This document shows positions 1-6,032 of a stretch of DNA of 8,451 bases, one piece after another. A program made the translations under genes and the position numbers. The stretch spans positions 1 to 8,451 of the forward strand of contig CAIXQV010001162.1 in assembly GCA_903921605.1 (NCBI GenBank). The letters run 5' to 3'. The stretch comes from an uncultured Planctomycetaceae bacterium (GTDB lineage Bacteria; Planctomycetota; Planctomycetia; Planctomycetales; Planctomycetaceae). Below the pieces are notes generated by a model. The model was not told the DNA's origin and made no database searches. It worked only from the letters and a program-made list of their open reading frames with translations. Position 1 is the stretch's first letter. The number at the start of each line of letters is the position of its first letter.

Positions 1-2367
1 CCTGACTAAACCCAAGGCTTCTGCACACGAGATGCGGATCTCTTTGGCTGGCTTCTGGCAAAATGAAGCAAGAGTTTCCAAAACGTGAGGAGATCCCGTC
101 TTGCCAAGGGCCACCAACTGCAGCTTAATCTGCGCATGATCGCCCGCAGGTGTCGTGAGCAGACTTGTGATCTTTTTGGAGATTAGTCGCGGCGCCACTC
201 CAGAGATTGACTCCGGAACGTCCAGCAACGCTCGAAACGCATGATCCCGAGCCTGACGCAATCGCTCAAGATTCCGCTCGTTCTGGGCTTTCTTTAGAGC
301 CTGCTCTGAGTCGTCGATCTTGATCGTGGAGCTGACCACAAGCTCCACAGGTGCTGCAGATTGCGAATCCGTCGTTGCGACGATCGCGCCCGCTTGAGGC
401 AACGTTGGAATCTCAAGCATCGTGCCGCCGTTGATCAGCACATCCTCAGAAAGAGGTGCGACAGTTTCGGCGGTCCTCTGGGCCGAACCACCGCCGGGCT
501 GAGTCGCCACTTGCGGCTGACTCATCGTCGAAATCTCAACGGATGATCTGGTCATCACGTCCTGTGCCGGATTCATCACCCCTGAACCAAATTGTGGCGA
601 CTGAAAAGGTGGTCCAAGGTAGGCCATCGGTGGCATCGCCCCATGCATCTGCGGGAAATGCTGGGGCCCGTACCCGGGGAAGAAAGGCTGCGGCATTCCC
701 GGGAAGGCTTGCGGACCAGGAAACGCTTGTGGGGGAAAATTCGGTTGAGGCCCCAACTGAGCTTGCGGACCAGAAGGCCAGCCGGGACCCGTCGACGACG
801 GTGGAAAACTCTGCGGCGGATTGAAAAGGTGAGACCCTGATCGCGATGGATCTCCGGCGAACGAATTGGCCTCCCGCATTGATGAAGCCTGAATCGCTGA
901 AAATGATGACTGCGGATTCCAGGTCGCCGAAGAGCCACTAGAAGGCACAGGAGCAGACGCCCCGGATCCAAAACCTCTGCTCGACATTTGAGGGATCGAG
1001 AACTCCGAGCTGTTCGTGTTCTGAGTACTAAACGTTTGAGTATCCGAAAAGCGTTCCTCATCTTCCGGGTTGTAATCGAAGACGGAATTCTCCGGCGACT
1101 GCCAGCCGGCGCGAGAATCGCTGAGATTTGTCGAGACGGACTCAAAGAATCGAAAATCGGCGAGCGAGTCACTCGATCGCACGCCCTCATTCTGTGGCAC
1201 CAAATCCGACATCAGGCGATTCACAGTCAAGTCATCCATGGACGACAAGTCCATCCCATGATTGACAAAATCTTCCGCATTCACTTTCACTGGTGCCGGT
1301 TGCGATCCCGAGATTCCTGATTCAGTTGTCGGCATTCCATCGATCGTACGCGGTGCAGCAGTCGCAGCCGAATCGGCACTGAGTGGACCAGGGGCGTTCA
1401 TCTCACTTGCGGCAGGAACACGGCTGCGAAAGTCACTTTCCCGGGCTGATTGCCGAATGCCTTGAAGACCAGAACCGGTTGAAACATCGGACGAGTAGCC
1501 ACGTCCGACGGATGCTCGTGGGCTAGTCGAATCAACGTTGGCCGAGCGATCCAATGACCGCGGATCACTGAAACTGGATTTCACGGGATCATTTGATAAC
1601 GGCCTCTGCTCGTCTTGTCGAACATCCGCATTTGTGCGGTTCGCTGAAGGAAGAGAGTAAGCCACTGCCCGAAATTCTCGAATCAGGTCAGAGGCTGTCG
1701 TCGCCCCGCCGGGATTCACCTGAGTGATTCGATGAATGAAAGAATCTCGTTGAATCGGCCGCAGTCGTTGAACGGTATCGAAAGCGATCCGTTTTAGGTC
1801 CCTGTTACCCAGGCACGCTGAAACAATGACCTCAGCACAATGGGGCTGATTAATATAGATCAATGCCTGGATCGCTGCGTTGCGGACCCGTGACGACGGA
1901 TCCTCCAGCATTGGCAACAGGATATAGGCCGAAAGAGTATGATTGATGCCGCTCAACGCAACGGCTACGGCTCGGCGTACGTGCTTCGAACCGGCGCCCG
2001 ACACCAACAATAATGCTCGCAACACAACGGGATCACGAGTTCTTCCGAGTGCCTCGATCAATTCTATTCGTGCGGTGGTATCGTCCGGCAGGATCGTCTG
2101 CAAACGTCCCATCAGCGGAGCAATGGCGTCAGATGATGCCGGAGGAATTGTCTGTCGCAACTCCTTCAGACGGCTTCGAGCAGGAGCGATACAATGACTA
2201 AGATTCAGCAGCGGGCTTGAGCCTGAACCAACTCCGTAAGTCACCGCAGCAGCGGGAATCGCCAATCCAGCTCCCGCAGCAACTAAGTTCTGCAGAGAGT
2301 TTCCACACTCCTGACAAAACTTTGCGTTGGCAGTGTTCTTCGAACCACACTGATTACAAAACTTCAT
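1..2367 (-). CDS. Zinc-ribbon/HEAT-repeat protein with long disordered Pro-rich linker (partial, C-terminus outside window)
   Basis: The frame stays open from an ATG at 2367 to the left window edge (789 codons, no stop), so the C-terminus is missing. Residues 4-21 form a CxxC-x10-CxxC zinc ribbon (C4, C7, C18, C21). A Gly/Ala-rich hydrophobic stretch follows (about 28-47), either a short membrane segment or a linker. Residues about 80-215 look like HEAT/armadillo helices (for example the pairs around 96-122, 126-151 and 158-185). Residues about 225-530 are Ser/Thr/Asp-rich and probably disordered. Residues 533-594 are rich in Pro, Gly, Gln and Phe with GPQ and FPG units. HEAT-like helices return from about 690 to the edge. 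The HEAT parts suggest a protein-protein scaffold; no catalytic motif is visible. An AGGA lies about 15 bases before the ATG, and the zinc ribbon beginning at residue 3 supports this start. It lies downstream of the DUF1559 gene on the same strand but is separated from it by a terminator. Specific function unknown. Confidence 0.85.
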   Translation of the reverse strand, partial: MKFCNQCGSKNTANAKFCQECGNSLQNLVAAGAGLAIPAAAVTYGVGSGSSPLLNLSHCIAPARSRLKELRQTIPPASSDAIAPLMGRLQTILPDDTTARIELIEALGRTRDPVVLRALLLVSGAGSKHVRRAVAVALSGINHTLSAYILLPMLEDPSSRVRNAAIQALIYINQPHCAEVIVSACLGNRDLKRIAFDTVQRLRPIQRDSFIHRITQVNPGGATTASDLIREFRAVAYSLPSANRTNADVRQDEQRPLSNDPVKSSFSDPRSLDRSANVDSTSPRASVGRGYSSDVSTGSGLQGIRQSARESDFRSRVPAASEMNAPGPLSADSAATAAPRTIDGMPTTESGISGSQPAPVKVNAEDFVNHGMDLSSMDDLTVNRLMSDLVPQNEGVRSSDSLADFRFFESVSTNLSDSRAGWQSPENSVFDYNPEDEERFSDTQTFSTQNTNSSEFSIPQMSSRGFGSGASAPVPSSGSSATWNPQSSFSAIQASSMREANSFAGDPSRSGSHLFNPPQSFPPSSTGPGWPSGPQAQLGPQPNFPPQAFPGPQAFPGMPQPFFPGYGPQHFPQMHGAMPPMAYLGPPFQSPQFGSGVMNPAQDVMTRSSVEISTMSQPQVATQPGGGSAQRTAETVAPLSEDVLINGGTMLEIPTLPQAGAIVATTDSQSAAPVELVVSSTIKIDDSEQALKKAQNERNLERLRQARDHAFRALLDVPESISGVAPRLISKKITSLLTTPAGDHAQIKLQLVALGKTGSPHVLETLASFCQKPAKEIRISCAEALGLVR
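689..773 (-). repeat. In-frame short repeats coding the GPQ/FPG-rich segment
   Basis: A 13-base unit, gcttgcggaccag on the plus strand, occurs at 707-719 and again at 761-773, exactly 54 bases (18 codons) apart. It encodes Gly-Pro-Gln-Ala on the minus strand (residues 533-536 and 551-554). Around it, FP, PQ and PG dipeptides recur up to residue 594. This suggests the disordered linker grew by slippage or unequal exchange of a short codon unit. The count may vary among strains. Confidence 0.5.
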
Positions 2368-2381
2368 GAATTCGAGCCGAT

Positions 2382-2393
2382 CCTGAGTTCAGG
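2382..2393. promoter_or_regulatory. Small dyad just upstream of the zinc-ribbon gene
   Basis: CCTGA-GT-TCAGG is a perfect 5-base dyad with a two-base centre, 15 to 26 bases before the start codon at 2367. It overlaps the only purine-rich AGGA available as a ribosome binding site. It could be an operator or translational control site, but a dyad this short is also common by chance. Confidence 0.25.
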
Positions 2394-2521
2394 TCTACGC
2401 ACTCTCCACAAGAATCCCGACCAGAGGGCCATGCGGGTAAGGTCTTTAGAGTTCAGCCTCTACGACTTGTTCGCCGAAACGGGTTAGTCCCAAAGCATGC
2501 AGTCGCGGGCGATCGCTCAAA

Positions 2522-2562
2522 TAGGTCCTTTCTGCCGGAAAGGACTTTCGCCGTTAGGCGAA
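2522..2562 (+). repeat. REP-like element copy A: two tandem hairpins
   Basis: A perfect 8-bp stem GTCCTTTC/GAAAGGAC (2525-2532 with 2538-2545, five-base loop) is followed almost at once by a perfect 6-bp stem TTCGCC/GGCGAA (2547-2552 with 2557-2562, loop GTTA). Neither is followed by a T tract on the plus strand, so plus-strand termination is unlikely. A degenerate inverted copy of the first part lies at 2660-2693. Confidence 0.7.
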
Positions 2563-2599
2563 CCGCGTATGCAAAAAATTCGATTAAAAAAACTAAGAT

Positions 2600-2655
2600 G
2601 TAGGTTGGACATTCTTGTCCGACTGAGTTTAGACGGGCAGGAATGCCCATCCTAC
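2600..2655. repeat. Central inverted repeat made of two covarying hairpins
   Basis: Two 24-base arms (2600-2623 and 2632-2655) separated by 8 bases are inverted copies matching at 19 of 24 positions. Each arm also folds on itself: GGACA/TGTCC around TTCT at 2607-2620, and GGGCA/TGCCC around GGAA at 2635-2648. The stem difference A-T versus G-C is compensatory, so pairing is kept in both. On the minus strand the element is followed within seven bases by a run of seven T (2592-2586), so it might also terminate leftward transcripts. Motifs of this kind are, from memory, common between genes in planctomycetes. Confidence 0.75.
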
Positions 2656-2659
2656 GCGA

Positions 2660-2693
2660 GCCGCGAAGTCCTTCTCGGCAGGGAGCACCTACT
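2660..2693 (-). repeat. REP-like element copy A', inverted and degenerate
   Basis: Read on the minus strand from 2690, this stretch begins TAGGTGCTCCCTGCCG and continues with GAAGGACTT. It matches copy A from 2522 at 21 of 26 aligned positions. Its stem has decayed to roughly 5 of 8 pairs, unlike the perfect stem of copy A. Copies A and A' flank the central double hairpin in opposite orientation. Confidence 0.6.
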
Positions 2694-2758
2694 AAATAAC
2701 GAAAGCCGCAGGTTTGGTCGGCAGAACATCGGATTCACACGACCATGGATTGACCCGT

Positions 2759-2778
2759 AACCCGAAGCCTCAACGAGG
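2759..2778 (+). repeat. Short dispersed motif, copy 1
   Basis: AACCCGAAGC, five variable bases, then CGAGG. The same 10+5 arrangement with the same spacing recurs at 4538-4557, with GTGAG in the middle instead of CTCAA. It shows no clear self-complementarity. I recall CCCGAAGCGTGAGCGAGG as frequent in planctomycete intergenic DNA, but cannot check that here. Confidence 0.45.
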
Positions 2779-2897
2779 GATGTTTGCCGAAGAACGCAAT
2801 CACTTTCCCCTGCACTGGCGTGTCAGGTTGTGAAAAACATGCTAGCGGACCACAAGCACGCTGCGGCAGATTGAAACAAGCCACTAACAACCAAAAC

Positions 2898-2927
2898 GTC
2901 CGGTCGAAGCCTAAGCTTCGACCGGAC
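2898..2927 (-). terminator. Intrinsic terminator of the DUF1559 gene
   Basis: A perfect 13-bp stem (GTCCGGTCGAAGC pairing with GCTTCGACCGGAC) with a four-base loop lies about 33 bases past the stop codon. On the minus strand it is followed by GTTTTGGTTGTTAG, a T-rich but interrupted tail. Stem length and position make termination of the leftward DUF1559 transcript likely, which would separate it from the zinc-ribbon gene downstream. Confidence 0.8.
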
Positions 2928-2959
2928 TTATAACCAGACCCGACTTACATCGGATCACA

Positions 2960-4150
2960 TTATTCTTCGAATGAACCCTTGGCTGTGGTTGGATCTACGA
3001 GCCAAACTCCGCTGTAAACGTCGAATGAGTTCATTTCAACCTGGACTCCAGGAGCATATCCGTCCGTGTAGACGTCCAGACCGCTAGGATCGAACCCTGG
3101 GTTGAAGAAACGGTCACCATTCTTGTCTTCAACGGTCTTCACGCTGCCGTCAGCCATCAGCATGTTCGCGGTATTGCGGTGAACTGCGTACCAGTCGCGA
3201 GTATCCTGAAACCAGCCGTTGGCTGCATAGTAGGTTGGAGCGTTGCCATCTTCGAAGCCTTTGTGGAGGAGGCTAAGCTTTGTGCCATTCTTCTTCGCAG
3301 GGCCGTCGGTCGCAGTTTCGACGAGACGAGATCCAGTTTGAATTTTGCCGGCTCGATCGAGGGACATCTCACCTGCCATGAGTACACTGGTCAGAACCGC
3401 TTCCTTTGCATCACCTGGTGCTGCGTCGCCCAGCAACGGAATGTTGCTTGAAGGAACGTCAGACCGGGAGATCTGATTCTGAGTCAATGGACCAGTGGTT
3501 GTTGGATCGATTCCAGTGTTCTTCGCGCGATCCTTACAACCGGTTCCCAATACTGTCAGATCGTTCGTAGCTCCAGATCGAACTGTCATCAACTGACCGC
3601 GTGTCATAAACCAGCTGCTCGCATAGTTCGCGTTAAAGCCCTTATTGACCCATGTTTTGACAGCTGCTGCTCGTGCCCCGGCGCTTACCAGCGCGGCAGC
3701 GCTGATCTCTGAACGCATCAAACCATCGGCCTGAAAGTCAGGTGTCAAAGCGGAGTTACTGGTGTCGCCACCCAACAGGTCAACAAGCTTCTCCGAACCA
3801 GAGAACTCATTGCTTGGGCACAACATGTCGCCTGGGCGACCACCGTTGACGGCGATAACATTGCCTACCCAGCTGTACAGATCCGGTGATCCGTCACGAA
3901 CAAGGTCAAATTGCCCAGATGTGATTCGCTTGGCTGGGTCCGTATCGGCCCATGAGTACAGAGCGATCCCGAACTGACGAAGATTGTTCTTACACTGTGT
4001 GCTGCGAGCAGCTTCACGTGCTGACTGTATTGCTGGCAGAACCAAAGACATCAGAATTGCAATGATTGCGATTACAACCAGCAGCTCGATCAATGTGAAA
4101 CCCTTACGTCGGGCTTCAGCTACCAAAGTACCTTTGAACATCCTTTTCAC
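2960..4150 (-). CDS. DUF1559 pseudopilin-like protein with prepilin cleavage motif and H-X9-DG motif
   Basis: This is a 396-residue surface or secreted pseudopilin-like protein. The basic leader ARRKG (residues 13-17) is followed by [16 protein letters not shown], the type IV prepilin peptidase site: cleavage after G17, mature F18, with the conserved Glu at mature position 5 (E22) and a hydrophobic helix to about 39. SARE and TQCKNNLRQ (about 45-60) and LCPSN (about 110-114) are typical of DUF1559, as is H-X9-DG at about 324-335, in [12 protein letters not shown]. The GTG start at 4150 is preferred because AGGTGAT (4154-4160) matches the anti-Shine-Dalgarno sequence with seven bases between AGG and GTG. 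An ATG at 4141 (393 residues) would sit too far from it, and an upstream in-frame ATG at 4213 lies inside a dyad. Role in the cell is unproven; such proteins are assumed to pass through a type II/IV-pilus-like system. No secretion genes are nearby. It is monocistronic, with its own terminator. Confidence 0.93.
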   Translation of the reverse strand: MKRMFKGTLVAEARRKGFTLIELLVVIAIIAILMSLVLPAIQSAREAARSTQCKNNLRQFGIALYSWADTDPAKRITSGQFDLVRDGSPDLYSWVGNVIAVNGGRPGDMLCPSNEFSGSEKLVDLLGGDTSNSALTPDFQADGLMRSEISAAALVSAGARAAAVKTWVNKGFNANYASSWFMTRGQLMTVRSGATNDLTVLGTGCKDRAKNTGIDPTTTGPLTQNQISRSDVPSSNIPLLGDAAPGDAKEAVLTSVLMAGEMSLDRAGKIQTGSRLVETATDGPAKKNGTKLSLLHKGFEDGNAPTYYAANGWFQDTRDWYAVHRNTANMLMADGSVKTVEDKNGDRFFNPGFDPSGLDVYTDGYAPGVQVEMNSFDVYSGVWLVDPTTAKGSFEE

Positions 4151-4153
4151 AAC

Positions 4154-4160
4154 ATCACCT
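4154..4160 (-). promoter_or_regulatory. Shine-Dalgarno site deciding the GTG start of the DUF1559 gene
   Basis: AGGTGAT on the minus strand is a seven-base match to the 16S complement (AGGAGGTGATC). Spacing from AGG to the GTG at 4150 is seven bases, near optimal, against sixteen to the ATG at 4141. Confidence 0.65.
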
Positions 4161-4208
4161 TTTTGATTGAGAAAACAGAAAACTCGCCAAATCCACCCCA
4201 CATGGTTC

Positions 4209-4237
4209 GTCACAAGTCAGGCCTGAGCATTTGTGAC
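4209..4237. promoter_or_regulatory. Nested dyads upstream of the DUF1559 gene
   Basis: An outer 7-bp inverted repeat GTCACAA/TTGTGAC (4209-4215, 4231-4237) encloses a perfect 10-base palindrome TCAGGCCTGA (4217-4226). It lies about 60-90 bases upstream of the GTG start, where an operator or a leader hairpin could act. The two centres are offset by 1.5 bases, so they are not one simple palindrome. Candidate only. Confidence 0.3.
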
Positions 4238-4321
4238 TCACCACCAATCACCTGCAGCGACATCGCGAATGTTGCTGCAATTTTCCAACTGGCCGAATTG
4301 ATTGAACGTAAAACAACAAAA

Positions 4322-4421
4322 ACCTCCGAAAGCTCAGCCCCACCTCCGGTATCTCAAAGCTCACAGCCTTGCGACTGCGAGCGGTATCTTGGTCACCAAC
4401 ATTAATCTGCGATGAAGCTCA
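4322..4421 (-). promoter_or_regulatory. Cluster of alternating short direct repeats upstream of the DUF1559 gene
   Basis: On the minus strand, TGAGCTT occurs at 4421-4415, 4363-4357 and 4336-4330. AGATACCG occurs at 4389-4382 and 4354-4347, between those copies. CGGAGGT occurs at 4348-4342 and 4328-4322. Spacing is not regular. This may be an array of regulator binding sites about 170-270 bases upstream of the start codon. Confidence 0.3.
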
Positions 4422-4537
4422 GGTTAATTTATGACTTTTCTAAATCTTGAATCAGGAAGACTAATCAGCTCGAAATCGACAACCAATTGCTGACTGAATC
4501 TCTAAGGACCAGTACCGAGATAAGTTCGATCTATCTC

Positions 4538-4557
4538 AACCCGAAGCGTGAGCGAGG
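4538..4557 (+). repeat. Short dispersed motif, copy 2
   Basis: AACCCGAAGC-GTGAG-CGAGG, the partner of the copy at 2759-2778 in the same orientation, identical in the first ten and last five bases. It lies in the divergent intergenic region. Confidence 0.45.
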
Positions 4558-4986
4558 TGTCAAGATGTTGGTCCGAATCCCGCGTTGGCTTTTGCGATTT
4601 CTATTTCAATGCATGAGAACATCCGGAAGCTATCCCCGGGCTGTACCCACGTGACTCATGCAGACTTCAGAGTGTTGATTTTTTCGTTTTGCATTTCGCT
4701 CTGCGAAACTTGTGTGTCTTTACACTGAGCGAAAGTGGCCCGTTACCTTGACGATCTCAACGAGATCATTCCCTGTCCTGCGAAATACGAATGTGACCGA
4801 GCTCACTCGCTGACTTCTTCGTGTCGCAGACTGACAACGATGAGGCATCAGCCATCTCGTCATGTGGAGCAGTCTCGGCGATTGAAATGAAGATCAGATG
4901 AACGCAATGTGAATAATCAAAGATTGCTCCATCGCATCGATGATTCAATACGTTGTCGCGTCTGCATCAGACATTGAGAAATCGTT

Positions 4987-5029
4987 CGATCAGTTCAACC
5001 CACAATGACTCTGCTGATCGCACATTGTG
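4987..5029. repeat. Two interleaved 7-bp inverted repeats
   Basis: CGATCAG (4987-4993) pairs with CTGATCG (5014-5020), and CACAATG (5001-5007) pairs with CATTGTG (5023-5029). The arms alternate, so as RNA they would be mutually exclusive hairpins or a pseudoknot, though the two-base connector 5021-5022 is short for a classical H-type knot. About two such 7-bp pairs are expected by chance in a region this size. Confidence 0.25.
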
Positions 5030-5128
5030 AGCGTCTCATTAAAAATTAACGGATCACTAACAATCAGTCGTGTTCATGCCGTGCGTGAATGCAATCTGGT
5101 TCAAGGCAGACTCAAGAGCATGAGTGTA

Positions 5129-5152
5129 CTCGATTGACGTCCCCTCGATTGA
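5129..5152. promoter_or_regulatory. Tandem 9-base direct repeat CTCGATTGA
   Basis: CTCGATTGA occurs at 5129-5137 and 5144-5152, a 15-base period with a six-base spacer, about 210 bases upstream of the glycosyltransferase start. Paired direct sites suit a dimeric regulator. No known regulator matches with confidence. Confidence 0.3.
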
Positions 5153-5274
5153 TCCCGAATCGATGCTCAAGGAGAGACGCTGGTCGCTGACCGACGCACC
5201 ATGGTCTCCGGCAAACGCAACTCCAGTGACTCTTAACGATCGGTCCTGCGTTGAAGCCTGCGCAACCTGAAGTT

Positions 5275-5307
5275 AACGGTCCGTTCACGGAATCTTCATT
5301 AATTCCG
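5275..5307. promoter_or_regulatory. Adjacent dyads ahead of the glycosyltransferase operon
   Basis: AACGG-T-CCGTT (5275-5285) is followed by CGGAAT-N8-ATTCCG (5288-5307), about 53-86 bases before the first start codon. A loose promoter, TTAACG (5273-5278) followed 17 bases later by TCATTA, overlaps both. A related TTAACGATCGGTCC lies at 5232-5245. This is the most likely place for operon control, but the promoter hexamers are weak. Confidence 0.3.
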
Positions 5308-5360
5308 GCTACAACATTCGTCTTCGATTTCCACCTGAATCAATCATCGGGACGCAGTGG

Positions 5361-6032
5361 ATGCAAAGCTGGATCATCATCCCCGCTTACAATGAGGAAA
5401 CTCGCCTCGAGCTGGTTCTGCGCGGTCTGAATCTTAAGCTGTTCCGGATCGTGGTTGTCGACGACGGATCATCAGATCAAACAGCCTCAGTCGCGGTGAA
5501 TTCTGGCGTCATCGTTCTACGACACCTGATCAATCGTGGTCAGGGGGCCGCTCTTCGCACAGGCATTCAGTTTGCCCTTGACCAGGACGCAAAAGAAATC
5601 ATCACTTTTGACGCGGACGGCCAGCATCAGGCGGACGATCTCTCGTCGCTCTTAAATGTCCTGCGAACAACCGGGGCGGATCTTGTCATCGGTTCCCGCT
5701 TTCTGGGTAGCGCTCCTGGAATTCCGTTACATCGCTGGTGCCTGCTCAAGCTGGCTGTCGTGTTTACAAGAATCACGACCGGATTGAATCTCACCGACGT
5801 GCACAATGGACTCCGGGCGATGACCGCTGAGGCCGCCGGAAAGCTGACCTTCACCGAGGACGGCATGGCCCATGCTTCGCAGATCCTTTCCATGGCCGCC
5901 AGGCTCAAGTTGCGTGTTCATGAGGTTCCCTGTTCCGTTGTTTACAGCGAACAAAGTCTGGCTAAAGGGCAGCGCAGCTCGGCCGCATTTCGAATTCTGG
6001 GACGACTGGCAATCTCGAGGCTGGTAAGATGA
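5361..6032 (+). CDS. Family 2 glycosyltransferase, DPM1/polyprenyl-phosphate sugar transferase-like
   Basis: This 223-residue soluble GT-A enzyme probably transfers a sugar from a nucleotide donor to polyprenyl phosphate at the cytoplasmic face of the membrane. Visible motifs in order are IIIPAYNEE (5-13), VVVDDGSSD (31-39), NRGQGAALRTG (58-68), the metal- and nucleotide-binding DADGQH (84-89; D84, D86), GSRFLG (111-116), and TDVHNGLRAM (145-154), all standard for DPM1-like GT2 proteins. Length suits the minimal catalytic domain without a C-terminal membrane anchor, so a partner may tether it. The start at 5361 puts the first beta strand at residue 4; the ribosome site upstream is weak. The gene overlaps the DUF2304 gene by four bases (ATGA) and is first in a three-gene operon. 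The sugar cannot be told from sequence. Confidence 0.92.
   Translation: MQSWIIIPAYNEETRLELVLRGLNLKLFRIVVVDDGSSDQTASVAVNSGVIVLRHLINRGQGAALRTGIQFALDQDAKEIITFDADGQHQADDLSSLLNVLRTTGADLVIGSRFLGSAPGIPLHRWCLLKLAVVFTRITTGLNLTDVHNGLRAMTAEAAGKLTFTEDGMAHASQILSMAARLKLRVHEVPCSVVYSEQSLAKGQRSSAAFRILGRLAISRLVR
6017..6020 (+). promoter_or_regulatory. Ribosome binding site of the DUF2304 gene
   Basis: GAGG lies eight bases before the ATG at 6029, inside the end of the glycosyltransferase gene. Together with the ATGA stop/start overlap it indicates translational coupling. Confidence 0.55.

Larger units (their letters stand above)
2368..2959. other. Intergenic region between two minus-strand genes
   Basis: No convincing gene lies in these 592 bases. 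The stretch holds a cluster of REP-like hairpins (2522-2693), one copy of a short dispersed motif (2759-2778) and the hairpin terminator of the DUF1559 gene (2898-2927). Two short open frames over the hairpin cluster (plus 2497-2760, minus 2453-2650) are translations of the repeats. The promoter of the zinc-ribbon gene should lie here, probably between 2368 and about 2520, but I see no clear -35/-10 pair. Confidence 0.7.
4151..5360. other. Divergent intergenic region with no convincing gene
   Basis: This stretch of about 1.2 kb separates the leftward DUF1559 gene from the rightward glycosyltransferase operon. Open frames inside it (plus 4163-4405, minus 4766-4948) are short, have no recognisable motif and lack good ribosome sites. 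I see no tRNA, rRNA or CRISPR. It contains the repeat clusters listed separately, a 6-bp hairpin TTTCGC/GCGAAA at 4694-4708, and AT-rich patches at 4422-4450 and 5038-5050 that could hold promoters. No strong sigma-70 hexamer pair could be assigned for either direction. Confidence 0.6.

Noticed and set aside
456..1190. Several open frames on both strands (plus 456-824, minus 576-1190, plus 988-1320)
   Set aside because: All lie inside the continuous minus-strand frame 2367 to 1, whose zinc ribbon, HEAT and Pro-rich composition are coherent. The shadows are Arg/Ser-rich and without motifs.
2522..2693. CRISPR array
   Set aside because: The repeats are inverted and unequal, with no regular spacers.
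2497..2760. Plus-strand open frame of 87 codons over the REP-like cluster
   Set aside because: It is a translation of the repeat hairpins; no ribosome site and no domain. The same holds for the minus-strand frame 2453-2650.
4151..4213. N-terminal extension of the DUF1559 protein to an ATG at 4213
   Set aside because: The extension has no family resemblance, begins inside a dyad, and would place the prepilin leader far from the N-terminus. The GTG at 4150 has the better Shine-Dalgarno site.
4276..4288. Possible sigma-54 promoter (TTGG...TTGCA on the minus strand)
   Set aside because: The distance between the GG and GC elements is about four bases too short for a -24/-12 promoter.
4163..4405. 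Plus-strand open frame of 80 codons upstream of the DUF1559 gene
   Set aside because: No domain and no good ribosome site, and it overlaps the DUF1559 leader and the repeat cluster.
4563..4582. tRNA T-arm-like stretch (GGTCCGAATCCC)
   Set aside because: No matching acceptor, D or anticodon arms around it; it is more likely part of an intergenic repeat.
4766..4948. Minus-strand open frame of 60 codons
   Set aside because: Mixed composition without motif, ribosome site or neighbour context.
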